A DNA stretch of 64,000 nt from Myxococcales bacterium UBA1238. Its GTDB lineage: Bacteria > Myxococcota_A > Bradymonadia > UBA7976 > UBA1532. The stretch lies in NCBI GenBank assembly GCA_002309015.1, contig DBWM01000037.1, positions 38,996 to 102,995 of the forward strand, read 5' to 3'. Shown here piece after piece: positions 31,604-42,773 of the stretch. The position numbers and the translations under genes were made by a program. Under the pieces are notes generated by a model. It did not search any database, was not told where the DNA came from, and was given only the letters and a program-made list of their open reading frames with translations. How positions within the stretch are numbered: the first letter of the stretch is position 1; each line of letters begins with the position of its first letter.

Positions 31604-33445
31604 CACATCGATGCCGGCGAGGCGGAGAACCTGGAGGGCGTTGGTCGTTTGGGCTACGCCGTCGCAGATTTGGTAGTCGAAATGGAGCTTCTCGCCGTCG
31701 AAGCGGTCTGAGAAATGCTTGCAGAGCACATGGGTGCCGTCGCAGAGATGGGCGAGCGCGAGATCATGGGTCGTCACCAGGCCGAAGCTCCGGCGGCTTC
31801 CGCTCAGGCGCCGTAAGATGGCGTCGGATGCGAGGTTGCGCTCGCGGCTGTTCGTCCCCGAAAGCATTTCATCCACCAAAAAGAGGCGGGGGTAAAGATC
31901 ATCTGAGGCATCCGCGGCGCTCACGTCGTCCAGGATCTGTTTCATGCGGCAGACCTCGGCGTAAAAGCGGCTTAAGCCCTCGTCGGGCGCGTCGTTGACC
32001 TGGATGCTCGTCGAGAACCTGCAGGCTGCGAGCTCAAAGCGCCGGGCGCAGACGGGCAGACCGGCCTGCGCCATCACCGAGCAGAGGCCGACCGTGCGCA
32101 AAAAGGAGCTCTTCCCCGACATGTTGCTCCCGGTAATCAGCGTCACCTGGCCACTCCGCGCAATGGTAAAGCTGTTCACCCGGCGCTTTGCGGGATCGAA
32201 CAGCGGGTGCCCCATCGCCTCCGCCAAAAGCGGCGCGCGATCGGGAAAGTCGCGGTCCCAAAACACCTGAGGCCACCCATATTCCGCGTGATCCGCCGCG
32301 AAACCGCCGATGGCGCCCCAGACTTCCATCTGACCGAGCAGGCCGAGCTCGTCGCGAAGCCGCATCCCGTGCTCGAGACGCCAGCGCTCAAGCCGATCAC
32401 CGCAGTGCAATTCCAAAAGGAACCCCAGATTCGCCACCGCATAGGTGAGCGGACTCAGCCGGACCGCCAGCGATTCGAGCGTACGCGTCAGCTTTTGCAG
32501 GCGCACCGAGGGTGAAGTCGCCCGCAGCCGGGTCTGCAGCGAAACGATCGCCTCCGCCTGAAACGCAGGCTTCTCGCAGAGCGCAAAGAGCCGACCCAGC
32601 GCGAGCAGCGGCAGGCGCCCCTCTTTACCGAGCAGGGGCACGTAGCGCGCCTTCAGGGCCGTCGTCGTAGCGAGGAACAGCAACGCCTGCGCACCCAGGG
32701 TCCATCTCCAGGGGAACGTCATCTCGCTTACCGCCGAGCCGATGCCGAAGATCCAGGTGAGCACCACCAGGATGCGCCCCACCCAGGCCAGCGGCTTTAA
32801 CCAGGGCAACGGCTTCTGCGACCCGGCCCACGCAAAAAAGCCCTCGAGCGCTTCCTCGTCGATCTGGGCCCTCGCCGACTCCGCCTCGAACCGCGCGCGC
32901 CAAATCCCGCGCTTCGAGAGCTCCCGCGCCGCTTCCTGATGGGAAGGCAGCTCGCCTGGCGTCAGGCCCTCCACCAACAGCTTCCGCAGCCTCGCCTGCC
33001 CCTGCGGCAAATGGCACCGCCCCACCATCTGATAGGCCGAGCAGCGCCCGAACACCTGCAGATCTGAGAGATGCGGCGCATCCTTCAAAAAGGCTTCGCT
33101 CTCATTCGGCAGCTGATCCCAGGCCCGCTCCAGGCGCAGGCGCGCCTCCTGACTCTGCCTGCAGAGCGCCTGAACCAGGGGGAACACCGCGTAAGGCCGC
33201 CTGTGCAAAAAGACGCAGGCTGCAAACCACGCCGCAAACAGCCCGCCAATCGGCGCGTAAGGCCAGGGCTTATGGTCGTAAAACGCCGCAAAGATGAACG
33301 CGGCGGCACCCAAAAATGAACCGAGCCTCATGAACGCGAGCATCGCGATGCGCTTCTTCAGGCGATCGAGTATCGCCGCATAGCGCGCCGCCCGGCGACC
33401 ATAACGCTGCGCCCGCAACGCCTCAGGCAAACTGGGGTCACACAT
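31568..33445 (-). CDS. Membrane-anchored MutS-family ATPase
   Basis: 625 residues. Two hydrophobic hairpins (about residues 35-80 and 220-275; AFIFAAFYDHK, ILVVLTWIFGIGSAVSE) suggest membrane attachment. The C-terminal third is a MutS-type ABC ATPase: Walker A GSNMSGKSSFLRT (about 437-449), Walker B RLFLVDEMLSGTNSRER (about 515-531) and the switch His in VTTHDLALA. No mismatch-binding domain I is present. This architecture is a MutS side branch, found for example in Bacteroidetes, of unknown function and not the repair enzyme. The ATG at 33445 was chosen over an upstream frame. It lies 35 bases after nadK. Confidence 0.82.
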   Translation of the reverse strand: MCDPSLPEALRAQRYGRRAARYAAILDRLKKRIAMLAFMRLGSFLGAAAFIFAAFYDHKPWPYAPIGGLFAAWFAACVFLHRRPYAVFPLVQALCRQSQEARLRLERAWDQLPNESEAFLKDAPHLSDLQVFGRCSAYQMVGRCHLPQGQARLRKLLVEGLTPGELPSHQEAARELSKRGIWRARFEAESARAQIDEEALEGFFAWAGSQKPLPWLKPLAWVGRILVVLTWIFGIGSAVSEMTFPWRWTLGAQALLFLATTTALKARYVPLLGKEGRLPLLALGRLFALCEKPAFQAEAIVSLQTRLRATSPSVRLQKLTRTLESLAVRLSPLTYAVANLGFLLELHCGDRLERWRLEHGMRLRDELGLLGQMEVWGAIGGFAADHAEYGWPQVFWDRDFPDRAPLLAEAMGHPLFDPAKRRVNSFTIARSGQVTLITGSNMSGKSSFLRTVGLCSVMAQAGLPVCARRFELAACRFSTSIQVNDAPDEGLSRFYAEVCRMKQILDDVSAADASDDLYPRLFLVDEMLSGTNSRERNLASDAILRRLSGSRRSFGLVTTHDLALAHLCDGTHVLCKHFSDRFDGEKLHFDYQICDGVAQTTNALQVLRLAGIDVPDCDESDAAPE

Positions 33446-33480
33446 GGTTGGATCCTGAAATGATGATGAAAAGAAGGGAA

Positions 33481-34293
33481 TTACCAGCGAAGACGCTTGC
33501 GCAGATTGCGAAAGAAACTGTCCCCATCCAGGGTGATCAGGCGCACGGGCGTTTTGGAACGGCACAGCTGCAAGGTCTCGCCACTGTGCAACCAGACGCG
33601 CGGCTGGCCGTCGACAGAGGCGCCCAGTTCGTCGCGCCCCATCTGGTGGTGATCGCGCCAGACGCGGAGCTCGATTTCGGCATCACCGGGGACGATCACC
33701 GTGCGGCTCGACAGGCTGTGCTCGTTTAAGGGTTGCACCAGAATGCAGTCCACCTTCGGCGTCACCAGCGGACCGCCCGCGCTCAAAAGATAGGCGGTCG
33801 CGCCCGTCGGTGTGCCCACGATCACGCCGTCTCCCCGGGGACTCTGCACCAGGCGGTGATCGATGCTCACGTCCACCTCGATCATCCGCGTGCCGCCCCG
33901 GATCACGAGCTCGTTGATGCAGCGCCACTGGCGATCGCGCATGGCCACTTCGAGCGCAAGCCGCTCCTCGATCTCAAAGCGCCCCTCGAGCAGTCGATCG
34001 AGCGCCATTAAAAGCTCATCGCTGTCACACTGCGACAAGAAGCCGACATGCCCAAAGTTGACCGCAAGCAGGGGAACGCCAGGCCAGAGCCGAAGCGCGC
34101 GCAAAACCGTGCCGTCCCCGCCAAGGGCGATCACCCAATCGAGCTCGGCGGGTGGGCTCTCCATACTGCGCAAGTCGTCAAAAAAGCGGATGTTCGCCTT
34201 TGCAAAGCGATCGGCCACCGCCTGCAGCACGTCAGGCGGCACCGATTTGCGGGCAAAGAGCCCTGCGGAATGAATCTGCACGTTGGATCTCAA
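33481..34293 (-). CDS. nadK: NAD kinase
   Basis: 270 residues. Phosphorylates NAD to NADP. The glycine-rich motif ALGGDGTVLRALR (GGDGT at residues 58-62), NFGHVGFLSQ and the later PTGATAYLLSAGGP block are all diagnostic. LxNELVIRGG is the NE/D motif. The start is a TTG (or a GTG four codons later) without a clear ribosome site. It follows asnS by 10 bases and precedes the mutS-like gene, so the three are likely one operon. Confidence 0.93.
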   Translation of the reverse strand: MRSNVQIHSAGLFARKSVPPDVLQAVADRFAKANIRFFDDLRSMESPPAELDWVIALGGDGTVLRALRLWPGVPLLAVNFGHVGFLSQCDSDELLMALDRLLEGRFEIEERLALEVAMRDRQWRCINELVIRGGTRMIEVDVSIDHRLVQSPRGDGVIVGTPTGATAYLLSAGGPLVTPKVDCILVQPLNEHSLSSRTVIVPGDAEIELRVWRDHHQMGRDELGASVDGQPRVWLHSGETLQLCRSKTPVRLITLDGDSFFRNLRKRLRW

Positions 34294-34303
34294 AAAGACG
34301 GGC

Positions 34304-35704
34304 TCAGAAATTGCAGTTGCGCGGGGTGCGGGCGAAGGGGATCACATCGCGGATGTTGGCCATGCCGGTGCAGAACATGACGATGCGATCAAATCCCAGA
34401 CCAAAGCCGCCGTGCGGAACGGTGCCATACCTGCGGAGGTCGCGATACCAGCTGTAATCGTCGGGGTTCAGTCCCATTTCGGCGATGCGCTCGTCGAGCT
34501 TGTCGATGCGCTCCTCGCGCTGGCTGCCACCGATGATTTCGCCGATGCCGGGTGCCAGTACATCCATGGCCGCCACGGTTTGCCCGTCGTCGTTCACCCG
34601 CATGTAGAAAGCCTTGGCCTTGCGGGGATAGTTCATCACGATCACCGGCGCCTTGAAATGCTCTTCCGTCAGGTAACGCTCGTGCTCGGACTGCAGCTCC
34701 TTGCCCCATTCGGGCGCGAACTCGAACTTGTGCGGCGCAGCCTGGAGGATCTTGATCGCGTCCGTGTACTCGATGCGCCTGAACTGGGCGTCGACGATCT
34801 TCTGCAGGCGCTCGATGACGCCCTTCTCCACATGCGCGTCAAAAAAGGCCATGTCGTCTGCGCGATCCCGGAGTACCGCCGTAAAGATGGCCTTCAAAAA
34901 GTCCTCGGCCAGGGACGCGACGTCGTTTAAGTCGGCAAACGCGATCTCAGGCTCCACCATCCAGAACTCGGACAGATGCCGGCTCGTGTTGGAGTTCTCT
35001 GCGCGGAACGTAGGCCCGAAGGTGTAAACCTTGGAGAGGGCGCAGCAGTGGGTTTCGACCTCGAGCTGGCCCGAGACCGTCAGCGACGCCTTCTTGCCGA
35101 AGAAGTCCTTGCTGTAGTCCACCTCGCCGCTCTCGGTCCTCGGGATGTTCATGAAATCGAGGGTGGAGACCTGGAAAGTTTCGCCGGCCCCCTCGCAATC
35201 GGACGCGGTGATCAGCGGCGTATGGACCCAGTAGAAGCCGCGCTCGTCGAAGAATCTGTGGATCGCCATGGCAATGCAGTGGCGGATGCGGGCGATGGCG
35301 CCAAAAGTGGCGGTGCGGGGGCGCAAATGGGCCACATCGCGCAGATATTCGAAGGTGTGGCGCTTCTGGGAGATGGGATACGTGTCGGGATCGTCGACCC
35401 AGCCTACAACCCTGACGGCGGAGGCGAGCAACTCGACGGCCTGCCCTGCACCCTGGCTCTCTACGATGGCGCCCGTCACCTCGAGCGAGCAACCGGTGGT
35501 CACCTTTTGGATCTCGGTGCCGTAGTTTTCGAGGGACTGCGGGGCCACCACCTGCAACGGGCTGAAACAGCTGCCGTCGCTCAGCGCGATGAACGAAACG
35601 CCCGCCTTGGAATCGCGCCTCGAGCGCACCCAACCGCGAACAGTCACCTTGTCACCGATTTTGCACCCATCAACGCCGCGCAAAACATCTACAATACTGG
35701 CCAT
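34304..35704 (-). CDS. asnS: Asparaginyl-tRNA synthetase
   Basis: 466 residues, full length. N-terminal OB-fold anticodon-binding domain (KVTVRGWVRSRRDSKAGVSF) and class II catalytic domain: motif 2 FGPTFRAENSNTSRHLSEFW and motif 3 GFGLGFDRIVMF. FWMVEPEIAF distinguishes AsnRS from AspRS. It charges tRNA-Asn in the cytosol, so a direct Asn-tRNA pathway exists. AAAGGAG precedes the ATG. A TAATAT box lies at 35735-35740 on the minus strand, about 30 bases before the start, and could be the -10 element. First gene of the asnS-nadK-mutS-like operon. Confidence 0.95.
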   Translation of the reverse strand: MASIVDVLRGVDGCKIGDKVTVRGWVRSRRDSKAGVSFIALSDGSCFSPLQVVAPQSLENYGTEIQKVTTGCSLEVTGAIVESQGAGQAVELLASAVRVVGWVDDPDTYPISQKRHTFEYLRDVAHLRPRTATFGAIARIRHCIAMAIHRFFDERGFYWVHTPLITASDCEGAGETFQVSTLDFMNIPRTESGEVDYSKDFFGKKASLTVSGQLEVETHCCALSKVYTFGPTFRAENSNTSRHLSEFWMVEPEIAFADLNDVASLAEDFLKAIFTAVLRDRADDMAFFDAHVEKGVIERLQKIVDAQFRRIEYTDAIKILQAAPHKFEFAPEWGKELQSEHERYLTEEHFKAPVIVMNYPRKAKAFYMRVNDDGQTVAAMDVLAPGIGEIIGGSQREERIDKLDERIAEMGLNPDDYSWYRDLRRYGTVPHGGFGLGFDRIVMFCTGMANIRDVIPFARTPRNCNF

Positions 35705-35807
35705 GGGCCTACTCCTTTAAAAAGATGGCGGCGAATATTAGCCCCGAACGCCTCTGAAGTACACACGCGACTTGAGACTTGCGAAAGGAAAGCGCATATT
35801 CAACCTT

Positions 35808-37820
<2,013 letters not shown>

Positions 37821-37868
37821 GCATTCAGGCAAGAGCGTGAGAGGTCTGCAATGAGTTTTCAGAAATTG

Positions 37869-38226
37869 AAGCGAGCGACCTCCACAAAGCCAGAGTTTCC
37901 CATCAAATGCGATCGAGAGAAGATTTCCTCCCAAGCTAATCGCTTCCCTTTTCAAGATACAGCCTTTTCATTTTCAGCCTCTCACTTCATTTTCAAGCGC
38001 ACAGCGATCGCAACATCAGCACAGCGCTTCGTTTTCAAAAGCACAGTCATCGCAACCGCAGTACAGCGCTTCGTTTCCAAAAGCACAGCCATCGCAACCG
38101 CAGCACAGCGCTTCGTTTTCAATTCGATCGCATCTGAATTCAAAGCCTCATCGATTCATTTCTATCCATTACAGTCCGCATCATCAATCCCGCGCTTCGA
38201 TTTCAAACGCATCGGGTTCAAATTTC
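37869..38226. repeat. Extragenic 42-bp array, about eight units (ATCGCAACCGCAG / GCGCTTCGTTTTC)
   Basis: The three best units are 37995-38036, 38037-38078 and 38079-38120, about 85-95% alike. Each is built of two similar 21-bp halves (GCACAGCGATCGCAA and GCACAGCGCTTCGTT). Weaker units continue in register on both sides; the ends CTTCxTTTTC recur at 42-base steps from 37952 to 38204. Because 42 is a multiple of three, the frame 37851-38252 stays open (133 codons with a 14-residue repeat) and has GAGAGG 8 bases before its ATG. Translation is therefore possible, but there is no support for a protein family. The rest of 37821-38277 holds nothing else. Confidence 0.85.
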
Positions 38227-38277
38227 CTGTCTGTTTCTTTGCACATCCATAATCTAAGTTTACAGGAGAGAGTTTCC

Positions 38278-39453
38278 ATGAATGAAGTCGTCATCACAGG
38301 AGCAGCGCGCACAGCGATCGGTTCGTTTGGTGGAGCCCTGGCCTCCGTACCCGCAACCCGATTGGGTGCAATCGCGATTAAGGAAGCCTTAAAGCGAGCG
38401 GCGCTCTCTCCGGAGCAAGTAAACGAAGTCATCATGGGATGCGTGCTCACGTCCGGACTCGGTCAGGCGCCCGCAAGGCAAGCGGCGATCTATGCAGGGC
38501 TTCCGCAGAGCGTCCATTGCTTTACCATTGGTAAGGTTTGCGGATCGGGGCTGAAGGCGGTCATGTTGGCGGCGCAGGCGATCGCGTGCGGCGATGCGGA
38601 TGTGGTGATAGCGGGTGGAATGGAAAGCATGTCGCGGGCTCCCTATTTGCTGCCCGACGCTCGCACGGGCATGCGCATGGGTCATAAACAGGTCGTCGAC
38701 TCTATGATCAACGATGGTTTATGGGATCCCTACAATGACTTCCATATGGGAGAAGCGGCGGAGCTCTGTGCAGAAAAATACGGCTATACGCGCGAGATAC
38801 AGGATGCCTTTGCAGCCGAAAGCTACCGCAAGGCATTGGAGGCGCAGGCGCAGGGTCGGTTCAAAGCCGAGATTGTGCCCGTAGAGGTCCCCCAGCGAAA
38901 AGGAAACCCCGTGATCGTAGATGAGGACGAGGAGCCCCGGCGCGGAGATGTGAGCCGTTTTGCAAAGCTCAAACCCGCCTTCAAACCCGACGGCACCGTT
39001 ACGGCCGCCAATGCATCGAGCTTAAACGACGGCGCTGCAGCTGTGGTTTTGACGAGCAGGGCTTACGCAGAAGAGCACGGCCTTCCGATTTTGGGCCGCA
39101 TCGCAGGAAAGAGCGAGCATTCCCAAGCGCCCGAATGGTTTACGACTGCGCCCGCCGGAGCCGTGGACAAGGTATTAAAGAAGCTCGCCCTCAAACCCGA
39201 AGACATCGACTTATACGAAGTCAACGAAGCCTTCTCTGTGGTTACGCTCTCCTGCCAGGAACTCTGCCATCTGCCCCAAGATCGCATCAACGTCAACGGC
39301 GGTGCGGTCGCTTTAGGTCACCCCATTGGCGCCAGCGGAGCCAGAATCCTCGTCTCGCTTTTGTATGCGATGGAGCAGCAGAACAAAAAGAGGGGGCTGG
39401 CTACGCTTTGCATCGGCGGCGGTGAAGCTGTGGCGGTCGTCGTCGAGCGCTAA
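38278..39453 (+). CDS. Thiolase (acetyl-CoA C-acetyltransferase type)
   Basis: 391 residues, the normal thiolase length. Active residues are visible: the acyl-carrying Cys in IGKVCGSGLKAV (about residue 88), His in GGAVALGHPIGASGAR (about 347) and the second Cys in TLCIGGGEAVA (about 377). FHMGEAAELCAEKYGYTRE and NASSLNDGAAAV are typical. It condenses two acetyl-CoA or cleaves 3-ketoacyl-CoA. AGGAGAG lies about 9 bases before the ATG. No other fatty-acid or polyhydroxybutyrate gene is adjacent; both intergenic sides are repeat arrays. Confidence 0.93.
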   Translation: MNEVVITGAARTAIGSFGGALASVPATRLGAIAIKEALKRAALSPEQVNEVIMGCVLTSGLGQAPARQAAIYAGLPQSVHCFTIGKVCGSGLKAVMLAAQAIACGDADVVIAGGMESMSRAPYLLPDARTGMRMGHKQVVDSMINDGLWDPYNDFHMGEAAELCAEKYGYTREIQDAFAAESYRKALEAQAQGRFKAEIVPVEVPQRKGNPVIVDEDEEPRRGDVSRFAKLKPAFKPDGTVTAANASSLNDGAAAVVLTSRAYAEEHGLPILGRIAGKSEHSQAPEWFTTAPAGAVDKVLKKLALKPEDIDLYEVNEAFSVVTLSCQELCHLPQDRINVNGGAVALGHPIGASGARILVSLLYAMEQQNKKRGLATLCIGGGEAVAVVVER

Positions 39454-39504
39454 GAGCGATGAGCAGGGATGGGCGAGCAAGTTGGCGTTCCATTTACAGC
39501 CCGG

Positions 39505-39811
39505 GCTTTCGATTTTGAGCAGAGCGCGTTTGCATTTAAAGCAACGTGCTTCTCTAATAAATCTCACTCAACAGAAATCCGAGCAGAGCGCTTTCACTTC
39601 CAATCAATTCCATCTCAATTTTAAGCATTCCGCTCAGATTTTTAATCCTGCCCATCCGCAAGCAAAAACCAATCATTCCGATTTCAGGCGCGACTCATCT
39701 TCATTCAAAGAGCTGCGCATTCATTTTTCATCGTTATCGTTCGCATTTTTTACGCGCTGCTTTGTTCACAAGCCGCGCACCATCCTTTCAAAAAGCAGCC
39801 TGTTTTCATTT
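39505..39811. repeat. Extragenic T-rich array with 21-bp register
   Basis: In 39454-39811 no gene is seen. A degenerate motif like GCxxTTTCxxTTTT recurs every 21 bases: 39505 (GCTTTCGATTTT), 39526 (GCGTTTGCATTT), 39589 (CGCTTTCACTTC), 39631 (CGCTCAGATTTT), 39673, 39715 (GCGCATTCATTTTT) and 39736. The T-tracts thus repeat in phase with two helical turns, which favours intrinsic DNA curvature. The array runs up to, and perhaps into, the start of the first receptor gene. Confidence 0.7.
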
Positions 39812-42736
39812 TTGAGCCGCAGGCTCTGCTTTCTAAGCCTCGTTTTTCTCTTTGCAGGCTTTTTTGTTTTCAACAGTGATGCGCAGGCTCAGGAAGAGGT
39901 CACCATCTCTCTGGATGATGCAGAGGAAGCAGACGTTCACTTCAGGCTGGGTTCAAAAGCCTACAACAAAGGTAAATATCAGGAGGCCTTAAAGCATTTT
40001 TTGGCATCCCAACGATTGGTTCCGAACGCCAACACCAATTACAACATCGGGCTTGCTTACGAAGCGAACGGCCAATCCGAGCAGGCGGTGCATCATTATT
40101 ACGATGTCATGCATTCCAGTTCCGATCCGGATCTGAAAGCAGAAGTCGAAAAGGCGATCGATCGCATCGGCAAGAAAAGCGCTTTGATCAAGATCACCTC
40201 CGATCCACCGGGCGCAGATGTTTACATCGATCGCGAGAATCTGGGTTTGCGAGGCCATACACCGTTTTTAATTGCACTGACCCCAGAGCCTCACCACATC
40301 TTTTTAAAGCTTGATGGATACAAGAATTCAGAGACAAAAGACATTCTCGTCAATATCGGCGAAAAGCGGGAAGTGTATTTTAAATTGGAGCCGTTGACCT
40401 CTTTTATTAAAGTCGACGGCAATCCTATAGGGGCCGATGTCACCGTGCTCGGGCAGAAAGAAAATCATTGCACTCTGCCTTGTGAAATGGAGCTCAGATC
40501 GGCCGAAACCATATGCGAGATTAAGGCGCCCCATTACAAAACCCAGTATGTTCCAATCCATTTAATGCCCCAGCAGACGACGACGTTTTCTGTATCATTG
40601 GAGCCGAATGTGGGGAGCATCGAAGTGACGGCCGATGTGCTGGATGCGCAAATCAAATTGGACGGCAAGATGTACGGTTATACACCGCTCCGTATCGATC
40701 GCGTCTTTGAGGGTTCGCATGTAATTGAAATCTCTCACTCCGGATATGAGACCATTTCACATCCGATAGAGGTGAAAAACGATGCGATCAGCAAATATCA
40801 CGCAGAGATGCACACGGCTGATCTTTTTTACAGCAGCAGCAGCAAAGTGCAGACCCTCGATGAGGTTGCAGCTTCCGTGGATTCGATTTCCGATCGCGAG
40901 ATTCGCGTCTTCGGTTACGAGACCGTCTACGATGCATTGTTGGGCAGCCGCAGCGTAACGGGTCGGTTTGAAGGGGAATATCACAACCTGGTCATGCGAG
41001 GCTTTTCGGTTTCAAATGACAATGGCAGCCGTTTGCTGGTGAAATGGGGCAATCACAATATGAATATCCCCGGACTCGGGATCAGCGCAGTGGATCGCTC
41101 GCTGATGCCGAGCCTTGGAAATGTAAAGCGCATCGAACTGTTGCGCGGTCCGGCTTCTTCCATTTACGGATCAGGCGCATCTTTAGGGTTGATCAACATC
41201 CTGGCCAAGGACGACAACGACGGCATAAAACCGCAGATTGAGATTGCGCATCAGGAAGCCCGCAGTTTAAGGATTCGACTGGTGGGCAGCCATCATTGGA
41301 GTGAAAAGGGCGGCATTTGGATCAGCGGAGATTTCTTTAAGAGCCAGGGCGATGATTACGATCTGGAGCAGATTGTAGGCATCGATCAGGCACGTTCGAA
41401 TCCCAAAAAGCTTCATTTCATCACGAATACGGTGAGCGTCGAAGATAAGGAAAGCGATGACATTAAGAATCTCGCAATGCGGATTTGGCAGGGTGATACA
41501 TCGCTTCAAATGGATTACAAGCTGCGCGATCATTACATGGCCATTCCCGCCAAAGGGACCATCATCAATGATCCAAATCTTCGTACCCAGGAACACCGAG
41601 CAACGTTTTCACTGGACTACACGCCGCATCTCGATGAAGCGCTCTATCTCTCTTTGCACAGTTACGCGGACTGGGCACACAATCAGAATGATTATCCCTT
41701 TGAAAAGAACCAATGGGGTATGAACAAACAGACCTTTGACAGCCTATGGGCGGGCTTTGAAGGACGGGCCAAGCTGTTTCCAAAGTCGAACCGCTTTAAA
41801 CTGATGATGGGCCTTGAACTTCGCAAACCCATATGGATTGAACTGAATCAAAAGCGTCAGGACCACGAAGCAAGCAGTGAGCCTGATCAGACAAGCCTTT
41901 TCAGCCTGTTTTCGGAAGGCGAGATTCAATTGCTTCAACCGCTCAGTCTGACTCTGGGTGCGCGCGCCGATTTTTTTGATCTGGATGACTTTGAAATTTC
42001 ACCGCGCACCAGCCTGATCCTGAGGTTAGGCGCTAAAAACGTCATCAAGACCATGTTCAATATGGCCTACCATCAGCCCACCCTGCAGGAGCGCTTTTTA
42101 AATCAGCTCAATGAGGAATCCAAAGCGAAAGCCGAACTGAAGCGCGAACGGAGCTGGACAGGTGAATTGGAATACACGCGCAAGCTGCCTCTCGACTTTA
42201 AGCTCATCTCTTCCGTTTATTATCGTCAGGTTGAAGATCTAATCACTGTGCCCTTCCGAGCATCCAGCTCGCAAAATCCCCTTTTCAGAAACCAATCCCA
42301 AAACCTTTATACCCTGGGAGGTGACATCGAGCTTCGCAGGGAATGGCATAAGAACTGGTTTACAGAGATCAACTACAGCTTTCAAAGGACTCGCCTTCGC
42401 CACCTGCTCGATGGCGATGAACTGTTAAACAGTCCCGCTCATCTTTTTAACGTCAAGCTTGCGGCTCCCATGAACCGTATGGGGATCAACATAGCAAACC
42501 GGTTTCGAGTGGAAAGCGGACGCCTTCTCTTTGGAGGCGATCATACTGTGGAAGCTTATTACTGGGATGTCATCCTCACACCCATCGACCTGATCATGGA
42601 TACGTTCGACTTCTCATTTGGGTTTATCAACATCTTAAACTGGAAAAACGAGCAGAGCGCATCGCCCCGTACAGGTCTGCGCTCTATACCCATATCTGGC
42701 CGTTCGGTTCAGATGAGCGTCAAAGCTCAGTTTTAG
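39812..42736 (+). CDS. TPR-PEGA-TonB-dependent outer-membrane receptor, paralogue 1
   Basis: About 974 residues from a TTG that opens a perfect signal peptide (SRRLCFLSLVFLFAGF, cut near DAQA-QE). No ATG lies close in frame, so the start is uncertain. A TPR-like region (about 40-110; EALKHFLASQRLVPNAN) precedes three PEGA domains (about 123-193, 197-265, 268-333; TSDPPGADVYIDRENLGLRG). Then come a TonB plug (about 350-475; NVKRIELLRGPASSIYGSGA) and a beta-barrel to the end. TonB receptors import large ligands such as siderophores across the outer membrane. PEGA and TPR in place of the usual carboxypeptidase-like N-domain is unusual. No TonB box was identified. Confidence 0.85.
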   Translation: MSRRLCFLSLVFLFAGFFVFNSDAQAQEEVTISLDDAEEADVHFRLGSKAYNKGKYQEALKHFLASQRLVPNANTNYNIGLAYEANGQSEQAVHHYYDVMHSSSDPDLKAEVEKAIDRIGKKSALIKITSDPPGADVYIDRENLGLRGHTPFLIALTPEPHHIFLKLDGYKNSETKDILVNIGEKREVYFKLEPLTSFIKVDGNPIGADVTVLGQKENHCTLPCEMELRSAETICEIKAPHYKTQYVPIHLMPQQTTTFSVSLEPNVGSIEVTADVLDAQIKLDGKMYGYTPLRIDRVFEGSHVIEISHSGYETISHPIEVKNDAISKYHAEMHTADLFYSSSSKVQTLDEVAASVDSISDREIRVFGYETVYDALLGSRSVTGRFEGEYHNLVMRGFSVSNDNGSRLLVKWGNHNMNIPGLGISAVDRSLMPSLGNVKRIELLRGPASSIYGSGASLGLINILAKDDNDGIKPQIEIAHQEARSLRIRLVGSHHWSEKGGIWISGDFFKSQGDDYDLEQIVGIDQARSNPKKLHFITNTVSVEDKESDDIKNLAMRIWQGDTSLQMDYKLRDHYMAIPAKGTIINDPNLRTQEHRATFSLDYTPHLDEALYLSLHSYADWAHNQNDYPFEKNQWGMNKQTFDSLWAGFEGRAKLFPKSNRFKLMMGLELRKPIWIELNQKRQDHEASSEPDQTSLFSLFSEGEIQLLQPLSLTLGARADFFDLDDFEISPRTSLILRLGAKNVIKTMFNMAYHQPTLQERFLNQLNEESKAKAELKRERSWTGELEYTRKLPLDFKLISSVYYRQVEDLITVPFRASSSQNPLFRNQSQNLYTLGGDIELRREWHKNWFTEINYSFQRTRLRHLLDGDELLNSPAHLFNVKLAAPMNRMGINIANRFRVESGRLLFGGDHTVEAYYWDVILTPIDLIMDTFDFSFGFINILNWKNEQSASPRTGLRSIPISGRSVQMSVKAQF

Positions 42737-42773
42737 GCTTGAAGGATAAGGCGAACAGCCCTCATCGAATCAA

